A stretch of 64,000 nt of DNA from Kuschelorhynchus macadamiae (GCA_030620095.1 JAUTXW010001615.1:1386001-1450000); one strand, 5' to 3'; numbered from the stretch's first letter, positions 44,874-57,315 are shown. Numbers and translations are program-made. Notes: a model not told the origin generated them from the letters alone.

Positions 44874-47630
44874 CAGGGTGTCCCGAATTGCAGTGTCCAA
44901 ACTTTAACAACGCATTCTGCATTCAAAATAAGCCCTAATTTTCTATATAAACATATATCGGCAAATGTTTCGTTTTCGAAATACAGGGTGTTAAAGTTTT
45001 TAGAAAAAAATTGTTTTTTAGTCATAACTTTTTTATTACTTGAGATATTGTTATTAAATTTGGTAAACAGCCTTGGAGTAACAAAAGGCATTTTTTGATT
45101 TGAAATATTTTTTAATTTTTCATCAGTGGCGTCCGTACGGAATTTTTTATTGAATATTCTTGAAGAAAAAATGGTACTCTACTGTTTTTTCTGAAAACAA
45201 AAATCATTCCTAAAATCCCCACTCAATTTGGAGCAAATTTGATCCCTTGTCTTTTTTTCGTGCGGTGTAAGGATTTCGAGTAAAAAACTAAAAACCATTT
45301 TTATGTATGGCATAGTTAAAATTTCCATTATTGTTAATTTCAGTAGCAAAACCTTTAAGGTGGGATTGTAACAGCAAGTTTTTAAAATTATTTGGTTTCC
45401 GATATTTATTTCATGCATTCCGGGTGAGTTCATAATTTCTGAACAACGTATGTAGGGTTTCTAAAATAAAAGCTTGTCTGACAACTAAGGAGAGATGACG
45501 TCATCGACCCGTTGTAATGGAGATTTGCATTATGTTTGGGTTATCAGGGTGACATCGCAGAACTTAGCAGGCAACCTATTAAAATCTAATGTCCTTGGTA
45601 CTTACCATCATTCCTTCATTGTCGACTCTTGGTATGCCATGATTGCATTTTTGTGATAATTGAACAATTGCTAGGTTCGTCTTTAAAGTATGACAGATGA
45701 GTTTATAATTCTAAAATCGTTTTGTAAAACGGTAATTAGAATTAATTCAATTTTGAAGATGATACTTTATTTTACAGAAACTACTCTTTATTAACTAAGT
45801 TCGTAATTAATTTTACAAAAACTAGAATTCATAACTTTTATTAACTTAGATCGTGAAAAAAATTTATAGAGCACTTTAAATATCATTAAGGATTAATGTG
45901 GGCCTTAAAATTCACAATAATTGCTCAAAATGAGCTCCTCTAACTTCGACACATTTTCGGCATCTGCTCTTAACTGTGTCAGTGGCATGGCGTATAAAAT
46001 TCGTCTTGGCTCGCAAAGTTTCACAGGCTTGCTCTGTCCTTAGAATCAGTTCTTCTCTTGTATGAACTGGTCTGGAATAAACTAAATTTTTCAAATAACC
46101 CCACACAAAGAAGTCGACAGGTGTGAGGTCAGGGGAACGTGGTGGCCAGGCTGTAGCTCCTAATCGTCCAATCCACCGTTCTGGATAATTATTATTTAAC
46201 CACTCGCGATTTACAAGTGCAAAATGCGCGGGAGCCCCGTCCATTTGAATCCAGAATTCGTTTCTAAGATTTAGAGGAATATTTTCTAGATATTGAAATA
46301 ACTCTTTTTGCTGAAAATCATTAAATAACTGTCTATCTAGGCGTGGTGGTAGAATATGGGGCCCGCAAAAATTTCATTTATTACACCACACCAAACATTA
46401 ACAGAAAATTCTTGCTGAAATGCTCTAGTTCGTACAACACGTGGATTGTCATGGCTCCAAATTCGTAAATTATGGAAATTTACTAAGCCACTTCGGGTAA
46501 ATGTGGCTTCATCAGTCCATAAAAATTTTTTTGAGAAGTTCTCGTCTTCCTCTATTTGGCGCAAAAACCAATTGCAAAAACTGACACGTTTTTCGGCATC
46601 ACCAGGTTGTAAGTTTTGAACTGGCTGCATCTGAAATGGCTTCCTGTGATCCTTCCTCAAAACGCGATGAACCTTATTTTTAGAAACAAAAACTGCTTTG
46701 GCTTGTAAATTATGAGCTGTTCTTCGTAGGCTTAATGTCGTATCGTTGTCAAACTTATTTAAAAATACGTTTCGATATGTTCATTTCTCCTATCTTCGTT
46801 TCTCGGATTCTTTTTGAGTCCAAAATTCTTAAACGTTAAATGCGTTTGCGCAGCAGCAGTTGTTTGCAAGGTAATCTTCTATTTGGAAATCTTCGTTGGT
46901 ATTCCCGTACTGCTGCATTTGCATTTCCATTACAGAAACCATAAACGAAATGAATATCAGCATATTCAAAGTTACTGAATAACACCATTTTGAAATCACT
47001 AGTTAGACTGATAATTACCTTTTTGTATAAACTGTAACGTACCTGACATTTATTTACTCTAAAAACTCAAATGTCACACTTTAAAGACGATACTAGCAAT
47101 TGTTCAATTGTCACATAAACGCAATCATGGCATACCAAGATGTTAAAGGTTTTGCCACTGAAATAATTAACAATAATGGAAATTTTAACTACGCCATACA
47201 TAAAAATAGTTTTTAGTTTTTAACTCGACATCCTTGCATCGCACGAAAAAAAGGCAAGGGATCAAATTTGCTCCAAACTGAGTGGGGATATTAGGAATGA
47301 TTTTTGTTTTCAGAAAAAGCAGTAGCGTACTATTTTTTCTTCAAGAATATTCAATAAAAAATCCTGTACGGACGCCACTGATAAAGAATTAAAAAATATT
47401 TCAAATCAAAAAATGCCTTTTGTTACTCAAATGCTGTTTACCAAATTTAATAACAATATCTCAAGTACTAAAAAAGTTATGACTAAATAACAATTTTTTT
47501 GTTAAAACTTTAACACCCTGTATTTCGAAAACGAAGCATTTGCCGATATATGTTTATATAGAAAATTAGGGCTTATTTTGAATGCAGAATGCGCTGTTAA
47601 AGTTTGGACACTCCAATTCGGGACACCCTT
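44874..47630 (-). mobile_element. DD41D mariner with ~570-bp arms
   Basis: Left end CAGGGTGTCCCGAATTGCAG and right end (inverse) AAGGGTGTCCCGAATTGGAG, with TA at both sides (44872-44873, 47631-47632). Inverted similarity runs far inward: blocks such as GTCCGTACGG, GGGATCAAATTTGCTCC and TTGGTATGCCATGATTGC occur in both arms, reaching about 45690 and 47060. The left arm carries about 265 bases (45362-45627) absent from the right arm, so one arm gained or lost sequence. CAGGGTGTTAAAG motifs recur inside each arm. Confidence 0.88.
45912..46988 (-). pseudogene. DD41D mariner transposase, broken
   Basis: ATG 46988 reads MVLFSNFEYADIHFVYGFCN and AAVREYQRRFPNRRLPCKQL (first HTH), then the frame is lost. 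It resumes with VQNLQPGDAEKRVSFCNWF, FLWTDEATFTRSG (first D), and, after a second break, MDGAPAHFALVNREW (second D) and SPDLTPVDFFVWG (third D, 41 residues between). C-terminus VRGAHFEQLL is complete. At least two frameshifts. Confidence 0.82.
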
Positions 47631-47653
47631 TATAATCGATAGCTTTTGATGTA

Positions 47654-50600
47654 CCGGGTGGCCAACTAAGAATGGACGCTGGCCATAACTCGCTAACCGT
47701 TAATCATATAACTTGGGGGAAAAAAAATTATTAGCTAAATCGACTAAGAGAAATCGCTGGAAAATATTTTGAAGTTCCGCATATGGCCGCTAGGGGGCGC
47801 AACTGTTATGGTCAATCAGAAAAAGGGCTGTTTCTTAAAAAATATTCACGTAAAGGTATATTATAAATACTGCCATCGTAAAGAGTAGAAAAATTGTGAT
47901 TTTTTTGTTAAGGATATTTTGCTCTATCTCGTAAAATGTAGTGGTGGGGGAAGGTCAAACATGTTTTTATTTAAATGTCAATAACTCCGTTATAAGTCAA
48001 CGGAATTGAACAAACTAGGTCTCGTTTAAAAGAGCCCATCTTAACTAATAATCTGATGTAAAAAAAAATCCGATTTGATTTCGCCGTGGTAACTAGAGGG
48101 CGCTGATTGACATCACAACAATTATTACGCATTATTTTGAAAATTTTAAATAGCACGCTATATCTCTTTCAACACAATTTAATAGAGGAGGAAATTCTCA
48201 ATAAGTCAGTGCAAATTTCAGCTTCCTAACTTTTTTCAAACCGGAAATATAAATAAAACAATTATTAGGACGCTGGGTACGCAACATCTCCCTAATCTGT
48301 ATGGACATAGCCTACATCACAATAATTCAGTAATAATACCACAGATAATATTCAACGCAAATCGCTAAAAATTATACTAATGTTCTGAAATAACCACCAG
48401 GTGGCGCAGTAGACGTTAATAAGCATAGTTTTACTCGCAATTTTACTTTTCTCTATATTTTTTTGTGGTTTACTCTATTTTCAGTTAGTTAGATATTATA
48501 AGGTAATAAATAAGAAAAATCCTAATATATTCGACCGTTGCAAATCTCCGTCTTTCTTAAAATCGACAATTTATGCACAAGAATAACAATAAACTGAAAA
48601 CATAGATAAATAATAATTCCTTAGCAATTTTCTGCTACATCAAGCAAAAAAAATAGTAGGCTGTGAAAACAAAATTGAAAGTAATACGTCAAAAAATAAA
48701 CAATAGTTTCTTGTCAGTGCCTTTTAGTTGCTATTTATCGTTCTTGAATTTCCTAATAGTATTGCTATCATTTCGCGTTTTTGTCCGAGATTTTCGTGTT
48801 TTTTGAGTTTTTCTAGTTGCTGTTGTTCATGTTATTGTTGTAGTTCGTATTTTTCTTGTTCAAGATTTGTTATTGTTCGTGTTGCGTTGTGTTAAGAACA
48901 AAATGATTTATACAAATCAAGAACTATTCGACATGATAGGTGTTTATTTTGAATGTTTGAGAAATGCTACGGTTGCTGCAAGAGTATATGCGCAGGAATA
49001 TCCGCAGAGACGCCACCCAAGTAAAAAGGTTTTTCTTCGAGTGATCCAACGTTTGCGAACCACTGGAAACGTGCATATTCCCGTATACCGCAGACAACGC
49101 AGAGGACGCACCGAAGAGAATGTAATTAATGTGCTAGCGTATATCGAGTTTAATCCTCAACTAAGTACTCGAATTATTGCGCTAGACCTAGGAGTAACGC
49201 GAACCACTGATCAAAATATACTCAAAGAGCACAGGTAAGCAACGACATTGCAAATATAAACTGGACATATTTTTTAACAAAAGTCACGTGATTCTGATGT
49301 CACATAGGTCTTTAAGCCTAGAAAACCAATAATTTCCTGGAACATCAATTAAATATCTTCATCTTGTTTTAGGTTACATCCATATCACTTAGTGCTGCAT
49401 CAGGAATTGACTGCTGCAGATTTTGATCACAGACTAAACCATTGTCACTGGCTTTTGGGTGTAATGAGGGAAGATCGGCAATTTCTGAGGCGAATATTGT
49501 GGACCGATGAGGCTACCTTCCAGAGCGATGGACGTGTCAATCTTCACAATACACATTATTGGTCCAGAACAAATCCACATTGGATGCGCGAAGTCCAGCA
49601 CCAAGGCCGTTGGTCTGTAAATTGTTGGGCAGGGATTTTAGGCGGACGAATTATCGGACCATTTTTTTTCGATAATCCATTGAATGGTGAGAGATATCTA
49701 AGATTTTTAAGGGAGGAATTGCCGATTTTGTTGGAGGACGTACCTCTGAACGTCCGACAACGATTGGTATACCAGCACGATGGTTGTCCAGCGCACTTCG
49801 CCGTCAACGTTCGGGAATTTTTAGATGCCCACTATCCTGGCCGATGGATAGGGCGAGGCGGCACCCTTCCATGGCCAGCTAGGTCACCCGACCTAACGTG
49901 TTTAGATTTTTATTTATGGGGTCGAGTGAAAGATTTAGTTTTTGCCACCAGACCCACTACACGGGAAAATATGATTCAGCGAATAAGAGACTGTATAAAT
50001 ACTATTTCAGTTGCTGAACTGGAGACTGCAGTTTTATCCACGCGAGATAGGATGCATAAGTGCATCGAAAACGATGGCCGACAATTTGAACATTTAGGGC
50101 GGCATTAATTGAATTATATTTTTATTATCGTTTCTTTCACACGTTCCATTTAAATGGCTTTCATTTCCCATTATAATGAAAATTTAATATTGCACTTATT
50201 GACTCCTCCTGCGCCAACTGGTGGTTATTTCAGAACATTAGTATAATTTTTAGCGATTTGCGTTGAATATTATCTGTGGTATTATTACTGAATTATTGTG
50301 ATGTAGGCTATGTCCATACAGATTAGGGAGATGTTGCGTACCCAGCACCCTAATATTTGTTTTATTTATATTTCCGGTTTGAAAAAAGTTAGGAAGCTGA
50401 AATTTGCACTGACTTATTGAGAATTTCCTCCTCTATTAAATTGTGTTAAAAGAGATATAGCGTGCTATTTAAAATTTTCAAAATAATGCGTAATAATTGT
50501 TGTGATGTCAATCAGCGCCCTCTAGTTACCACGGCGAAATCAAATCGGATTTTTTTTTTACATCAGATTATTAGTTAAGATGGGCTCTTTTAAACGAGAC

Positions 50601-50965
50601 CTAGTTTGTTCAATTCCGTTGACTTATAACGGAGTTATTGACATTTAAATAAAAACATGTTTGACCTTCCCCCACCACTACATTTTACGAGATAGAGCAA
50701 AATATCCTTAACAAAAAAATCACAATTTTTCTACTCTTTACGATGGCAGTATTTATAATATACCTTTACATGAATATTTTTTAAGAAACAGCCCTTTTTC
50801 TGATTGACCATAACAGTTGCGCCCCCTAGCGGCCATATGCGGAACTTCAAAATATTTTCCAGCGATTTCTCTTAGTCGATTTAGCTAATAATTTTTTTTC
50901 CCCCAAGTTATATGATTAACGGTTAGCGAGTTATGGCCGGCGTCCATTTATAGTTGGCCACCCCG
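47654..50965 (+). mobile_element. Apparently complete DD41D mariner with ~770-bp inverted repeats
   Basis: Left end CCGGGTGGCCAACTAAGAAT and right end, read inversely, CGGGGTGGCCAACTATAAAT, with TA on both sides (47652-47653, 50966-50967). The arms are nearly identical from the ends to about 48425 and 50195, some 770 bp each, so nearly half of the 3.3-kb element is inverted repeat. Blocks such as GGCCGCTAGGGGGCGCAACT and ACTAGAGGGCGCTGATTGAC occur in both. The high similarity and intact gene suggest recent activity. Arms of this length can form a hairpin. Confidence 0.93.
48903..50108 (+). CDS. DD41D mariner transposase, intact with one intron
   Basis: Exon 1 is 48903-49234, exon 2 is 49373-50108. 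The donor CACAG|GTAAGC and acceptor TTTTAG join to an Arg codon and give 355 residues with no stop. The start ATG 48903 (MIYTNQELFDMIGVYFECLR) aligns with the first HTH of related copies; LRTTGNV and LSTRIIALDLGV follow as the second HTH region. Catalytic blocks: LWTDEATF (D156), YQHDGCPAHF (D247), SPDLTCLDFYLWG (D289), with 41 residues between the last two. Length and order are those of mariner transposases, which cut and paste their element at TA sites in the nucleus. The 138-base intron is unusual for mariners but all frame and splice features agree. If unspliced, the frame stops at once after exon 1. This is the only transposase in the window with no defect that I can see. Confidence 0.88.
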
Positions 50966-50967
50966 TA

Positions 50968-51150
50968 CATTGTTGGCTGTGAGGTCATCTTTTCATGTAT
51001 TCTGTTGGTGTTAGAGTTTCAAATCCTGCTATAATATTCTCTATGATTTCTGACGTTCGATTGCAATTTCGACATTTATCGTTTGCTATGTGGAATTTTT
51101 CGATGTACTTTTTGTAATTCCGTTTTGCTATTACTATTATTATTTTTAAT
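50968..51150 (-). pseudogene. R4/Dong-like LINE fragment (zinc-knuckle region), split by mariners
   Basis: Minus strand after an AATAATAATAGTAATAG run: KRNYKKYIEKFHIANDKCRN, CNRTSEIIENIIAG, EYMKR, then (after loss of two bases) DLTANNV, corresponding to TARHNSVAKV in copy 1. The H and last C of the knuckle are changed. The reading continues across the mariner at 47654-50965 into HQKLSII on the 21-bp stretch 47631-47651 (VVHQALA in copy 1), then meets the next mariner. Confidence 0.65.
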
Positions 51151-51189
51151 ATATATAGTTCAAACTCACTCTCTAGGAATGAATACAAC

Positions 51190-52080
51190 AGTTTTTATTT
51201 TTTTTTTTTCAGTTTCAAAAGAGTTTTTTTAAATTTAGAAACAAAATTTTATACTCTAGCAGCAGTATCCAATAACGCATAAGCATACTTACCTTTAGCG
51301 TGCTTGGCATTTTCTAAAATTAAACGAACTCTGTGCTGTCTTACTTAACAGTGAAATGGCCATGGCAGCACCGGCATAATGGAGCTTTCTTTCTAGCCTT
51401 GTTGCTTGGCCTTGTGGAAGCCGAGCTTTAATGCTTCCGTATTCAATAAATACCTGTCGGCACATTAATTGGTAGTTCATTAACCGCATTATAATGTGCA
51501 AAAATTACCGCCAGTGAAATTATTAGATGTAAATACACGATATGTTACATTTTTTAGACTATTCGGCGTATATACGGAACCAGATACGAAATGGAAAATG
51601 TATAAAACAGAATAGAAAAAGGCTATTATGTTAATTTAGATCTGAAGCAGGGAAATCAAACGTATAAAGATTAATTTGGTTTTTTATATTTATTTAAAAA
51701 GCTTGTCAAGGGATATATAAAATCACCCTAACAGTACAACTGTCATCTTCTCTTTTACATATCTCGCGATAAGCTTTTAAAATCAGATATACCAATAGCC
51801 CAAGAGGTCGTGATAAAAAACTGAAAGCTATAATTTATTATTAAGGGTATAAATGAGTCAACACCGACTGGCGAGGTTAGGTAGTGGGACTCTTGGCTGC
51901 GGCGCGCTTTGAAGTGCGTCATAATGGCTAAAAACTATAAGGTTTGGTTGCTGATCGAGCATTGCTGTCTCCGAATTTTGATTTATTTCGCTTTTTACGG
52001 CGCCATTTTATATCTTCTCGGAAATATTTTTTTACAGATCGATAGAGAGGGTTAAGATCTATCGCTCACCTAATCCATGA
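51190..52080. other. No recognised gene
   Basis: A 68-codon minus-strand frame (51501-51295) contains LPQGQATRLERKLHYAGAAM but I do not recognise it, and nothing else supports it. Confidence 0.4.
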
Positions 52081-53000
52081 CCTGCTACATCCATTTTTTA
52101 AGGCTCTAATGGCAAACAACTATATCACGGGAACGGTGCGGCCGATCGTCACCAAACTTTTTTTAAAATGTTTATGGCATCATCTTGCCTCAGTTTTTGC
52201 CCAAAAATGACAGTTTTGACAGGTGACAATTGATAAATTATTTTTGACAACAGGTAACATTGTTATATTATATGTGACACGTGACTAGTTAGCGTTGCCG
52301 CAGCTCTAAGTAATGCCCACGAGGACGAAAAATGTCTGACGTCAGAGATATAGAGATAAGAACCTCCACTCATGGAAGGTGATCTCAAAAGTGCTCCGCG
52401 AAGCTGCGCGCGCTTTATGTCTGCATTTCGAGCGGCTCCATTAAACTGAGGTCTGATTGTTTTTTCTTTAATTACGTACAATATGTATAATAATTAAGTA
52501 GTAAACAAATTTTCAGCCATTTAAAAAACTGTAGGATATTATCATCCCGACAACTTATGCAACATGCTGACTCTCCGCGTTCCACAACCCTATGCATAGT
52601 ACAAAAACGTGAGAGAGCTGTCATTAATTATTATATATAATAAAAAAAAAAGTCAGACCTGAGTTTAATGGAACAGACGCAGTCAGCAGTCGCTCGAAGT
52701 GCCGATATAAAGAGCGCTTCTTATCTCGATATCTTGCAGATATGATGTCAGGCATTTTTTGTCGTAAGCATTATTTAAGTCAGCGCAAGCGCTAACTAGT
52801 CACGTGTCTCATGTCATCTGACAATGGCACCCGACAATGTCAAAAATCACCCTGTCAAACGTCATTTGACAAAATTGTCATCTTTAAGCAGGAACTTATG
52901 CGAGATGATAACATTTTAAAAAAGGTTTTGTGCAGATCGGCCGCTTCGTTCCTGAGATATAGTTTTTGGTTCTAGTACGATTTGATACATCTCGATTTTT
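52080..53000. mobile_element. Foldback element, ~0.9 kb palindrome
   Basis: Two inverted arms of about 400 bp meet near 52560. Paired blocks include GCGGCCGATC (52139) with GATCGGCCGC (52936), CACGTGACTAGTTAGCG with CGCTAACTAGTCACGTG, and CCATTAAACTGAGGTCTGA with TCAGACCTGAGTTTAATGG. The arms differ at many bases. No coding capacity and exact ends not settled, so family unknown. Confidence 0.7.
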
Positions 53001-53229
53001 GACCTTTTTTGAGTTTTATTAGGAAGCTTACCTCAAATTTACTGCATTTAAGCAAAAAAAAAAGCGTGGATGCCTTACAATTTTTCACAAATTAATACAA
53101 ATTAGAATTGATTTGTCAAGACGGGCTATGGCACTTTTAACACATTTTATTTGAAATTCCGATACATTTGTGACTGTTGTGGTAAGTTAATATATGTGTA
53201 TTTTGAAAGATTTGTTTATTTCTAGTATA

Positions 53230-56027
53230 CAGGGTTATTCACGCAACCTGTTCATTAAAAGTTTTTAATGATTCCATTTAGATAAAAATTTCAAATTTTG
53301 GGATTTAGGTAAGGTCAAGGGGTACTTCTTTTTTGAAATATTTTCAACTTCCTGTCACTTCCGGTTTAACCGGAAGTTGGTATCAACTTGCTCATTTTAA
53401 ATTGAACACCCTATATTTTATGATATTTTTTGATTCTACGAAGAATTTTAATTTTATTTTATGTAGCATGTCCTATACCTAGGTTCAAGCATTCTTAAGA
53501 TACTTGACCTTGAACCAAAAATGAGCCTTCGGGGTACCAAATTTTAAAATCTCATATTTTTGTAAGTTTTGAAGATATAATCTTCATATTTTGCAGACGA
53601 TCGGTAAATAATCTCAGGTTTCTATTTTTTTTATTGAATTTGTCTATTTTTGTACAGGGTGTCCTAAATTCAGCGGCAAACATTCACATTTTCAAAGCCG
53701 CTAAAGTCCGTTTTTTTAAATGGGACACCCTATAACTTTAGGCACTATCAAATGTAGAATTTCATTTTCTATCGAACTGTATTAAGGTTCCCTATACCTA
53801 TTCGTAACCATTTTCGAAATAATTGGATTTTATAAAAATATCGTATGTATTTGCTTAAATGTTTACATGTTCCAATGGTGAGCCATGGAAAAACAATTGA
53901 GATCCAATATCCAATATGACAGATGATTAGTATGCGTTATTTATCAAAAGCTGTCAGTGATAAACTAAATCTTCTAAATCGAAATGGAAGAATACTCAAA
54001 CGCTGATATTCTCAATCTATTTTATATTCATGGAGAATGTTATAAAATTTTGGAGAGAACGTGTCGTGTGTTTAATGAACGCCACCCTGATTTGCCGCCA
54101 ATGAACAAGTCAAAATTCAAGAGGATTGAAACGAACTTTTTGCGTTTTGGCAAGGTTAAAGTTACAAAAAATGTTCCGAAACCAGTGACAAATGCCGAGG
54201 ATAACGTAATAAACACATTAGCTTATTTCCACGCAAACCCGCAAAGTTGAATACAGTCTGCAGAAAACGATTTGGGAATTTCTTCTTCATCTGTCCAAAG
54301 AATCTTGAGCGAACATCATATGCACCCCTATTCCTTCCAAAACGTGCAAGCCTTGAGACCTGGTGATGACGCCCGACGAGTAGAATTTTGCGAATTCATG
54401 TTTTTGAAAATTCAATTCAATATTTTGGACCGATGAAGCGAAATTTTCTAGAGAAGGAATAACAAATAGAAGAAACGAACATTTCTGGGCAGCAGAAAAT
54501 CCGCACGCTTTACGCGAAACGCGCTCTCAAGAGAGGTTTAGCTTCAATGTTTTTGGTAAAGTAATAAATGATCAGGTGCGGTACTGTATTTATGAAGACA
54601 ATTTAAACAGTGATAAGTATTTGGAAATTCTACGAGGGACCGTTTCTGAATTTATAGAAGAAATGAGCTGCAAAATTATTGGTATCAATTAGATGGGGCA
54701 CCAACACATAAATCCGCTGCAGTTTATCTCCAATTATCTCGAATTTTTGAAGATCGCTGGATTGGTCCCAATGGCTCTTGGAGATGGCCCCCGCGATCGC
54801 CTGATTTAACACCCCTTGACTTTTATTTATGGGGATTTATCAAAAGTAAAGTCTATGCTTCCCCAGTAAATAACCAACAAGATTTACTGGACAGGATACG
54901 AACAGCTTTTGCCGAATTAGAAAACGGACAAATTCAACGGGCCACAGCAACTGTACAAAGAAGAATTGAAATGTGTCTTCAAATGAACGGACAGCATATA
55001 GAGTTTGTTATAATTCAATTTTATCATTTTATTTATTTATTGTTGATTGTTAGATTGCTATAATTTTTAAGTTCACTAAAACAAGTTTAGAACAGTCTCG
55101 AACTTAGTAGATATGGATAAAAATAATGTAAACAATTTATTACATTTTTTATAACTTTAACTTTTCTGAAACGAAAAAATTTCGTTTCAATCCTCTTCAA
55201 TTTTCTCTGGTTCATTGGCGATAAATGAGAATGTTTTTCATTAAAAACATGGCACGTTCTCTCCAATATTTTGTAACATTCTCCGCGAATATAAAATAAA
55301 TTGAGAATATCAGCTTTTGAGTGTTATTTTATTTTAATTTAAAAGTTTCAAATCAGCTGTCATGTTGAATAGAAAAGCACAACAATTGTTTTTCCCTGGC
55401 TTACTACGGGAAGGTGTAAGCATTTAGCAAATACATATGATAGTTTAATAAAAACCTTATTATTTCGAAAATGGTTACGACTAGGTATAGGGAACCTTAA
55501 TACAGTTCGATAGAAAATTAAATTCTACATTTGATAGTGCATAAAGTTATAGGGTGTCCCATTAAAAAAAAACGGACTTTAGCGGCTTTGAAAATGTGAA
55601 TGTTTGCCGCTAGACAAATTCAATAAAAAAATAGAAACCTAAGATTATTTACCGATCATCTGCAAAATATGAAGATTATATCTTCAAAACTTACAAAAAT
55701 ATAAGATTTTAAAATTTGGTACCCCGAAGGCTCATTTTTGGTTCAAGGTCAAGTATCTTAAGAACGCTTGAACGTAGGTATAGGACATGCTACATAAAAT
55801 AGCATTAAAATTCTCCGTAGAATCCAAAAATATCATAAAATACAGGGTGTTCTATTTAAAATAAGCAAGTTGATATCAACTCCCTGTTAAACCGGAAGTG
55901 ACAGGAAGTTGAAAATATTTCAAAAAAAGAAGTACCCCTTGACCTTACCTTAATTCCAAAATTTGAAATTTTTATCTAAATGGCATCATCAAGAGCTTTT
56001 AATGAACGGGTTGCGTGAATAACCCTG
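53230..56027 (+). mobile_element. DD41D mariner whose inverted repeats include the HTH coding region
   Basis: Left end CAGGGTTATTCACGCAACCT and the right-end inverse CAGGGTTATTCACGCAACCC, with TA outside. Inverted similarity continues for about 850-910 bp: blocks TTCCGGTTTAACCGGAAGTT (left), AAATTTTGGTACCCCGAAGG (right) and GGAATCATT-type sequence pair up. The similarity extends past the ATG at 53984 to about 54150; the right arm starts near 55175. The right arm thus carries an antisense copy of the first HTH. Confidence 0.88.
53984..55063 (+). pseudogene. DD41D mariner transposase, broken
   Basis: ATG 53984: MEEYSNADILNLFYIHGECY, then LERTCRVFNERHPDLPPMNK (first HTH) and NVINTLAYFHANPQS with a stop at 54248. 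Next SAENDLGISSSSVQRILSEH, HPYSFQNVQALRPGDDARRV, and in shifted frame ILFWTDEAKFSREG-like sequence near 54425 (first D), then DGAPTHKSAA (second D) near 54695 and SPDLTPLDFYLWG (third D, 41 residues between). Frame changes occur near 54420 and 54680. Non-functional. Confidence 0.82.
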
Positions 56028-56029
56028 TA

Positions 56030-57315
56030 TATTTATTAAATAAGAAGTGTTTTTTTTTTGAAATTACAAATATGAATAATTCTCTAACATAATATCTTAA
56101 CAAAGTTTGTTTGGTATCTAAACTCTGCTAACTTAACTGCATGTCATATAGTCAGCCGGTAAGCGCTGTTGCCAAAGTAAATTTTGATGTGCCAGTAATT
56201 TCATACTGGGTTAGGTTAGCACTTGGTTTCTTAATAAAACTATCGTTAAACCGTTTTGTTTAATTTTAAAATATGTAGCGTTCACCAACATTTAGGCCTC
56301 TGGCATAGGGTCGCCATGTAATAACTTTTGAACCTAGGTTTTTAAGGCTTAAATAAAACTCACGCTGGTTTTACTACAACATCGTATATTGACTGATTTA
56401 TTATGCATTGTGCCCAGTAACAGTGTCTATGCCCAAACTCGGTCTTCGTATTTGCTGAGCAAACAAAAAGGATATAAAAAACATATTTGCTAACTATACA
56501 AATTGCAACATTAAATGTTATACAAAAGTAAATTCACCATATTGATATACATATTATATTTACTATATTACAATATACCAACAATGCAGCAATGCTCCCA
56601 AGGCAGATGGGATCCAGCAATATAAACGAGTCAACTTTTGCGAAAAAGTTATCTACAAAAGACTTACTATAAAAGTAGTAATTATTGATCTTTTTTTTTG
56701 GTTTGAACTTATATATAAAAATAAATAAAAATTATATACATATTTTGAGGTACCATAAAAATAACCCATTACTCAAAATAAATATGTGATGGACAATTTT
56801 GGTTATTGAATTCGTATTCAGGATGCTTTCAACTCCCCCGTACAGCGATTATAACATCATTCGGAATTTTGTATGAGCAGATATTTTTTCATAACATAAT
56901 ATTTTTTGTGGAAAAAAGGTAAAGGTATGAGTAATTTGAATGTAGAGGCACAAACTCCTAAGTTCATTTTTTGAAAAAAAGGCAAAAGACAAGTTTTGTG
57001 TAGAATTGAAAGGAAAAAATGAACATTTCAATAAAATATAGGTTTTTCAATACAGTCACAATTTTTAATACACCTTTATAAGAAACTAGCTGGCCCGGCA
57101 GATCTTGTTCTGTCTGTTGGAGCGATGAGTTTCAAGTGGAATTATGAGAAGATGGGGCGCATTCACCACATCGTCCAGAAATGTTATTGAAGAAAGACAT
57201 ATTGGTTTTATAGAAAAAAAACGGTAACAAGACGATTATTAAAAAAAAATCTTGCAAACTGGTGCGAACTTGCTGAGAAATCTGGTTTAGATTTAGTGTT
57301 GTTTTAAATATATAG
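56030..57315. other. No recognised gene; short conserved-looking motif
   Basis: AT-rich. ACTAGCTGGCCCGGCAGATC at about 57088 resembles a sequence I have seen at the ends of widespread invertebrate repeats, but I cannot assign it. Short frames here have no support. Confidence 0.4.

Noticed and set aside
51295..51501. Minus-strand frame with GQATRLERKLHYAGAAM
   Set aside because: Looks protein-like but I cannot place it in a family; too short to call.
57085..57110. ACTAGCTGGCCCGGCAGATC, resembling ends of widespread invertebrate repeats
   Set aside because: A single short match from memory; no structure around it to confirm an element.
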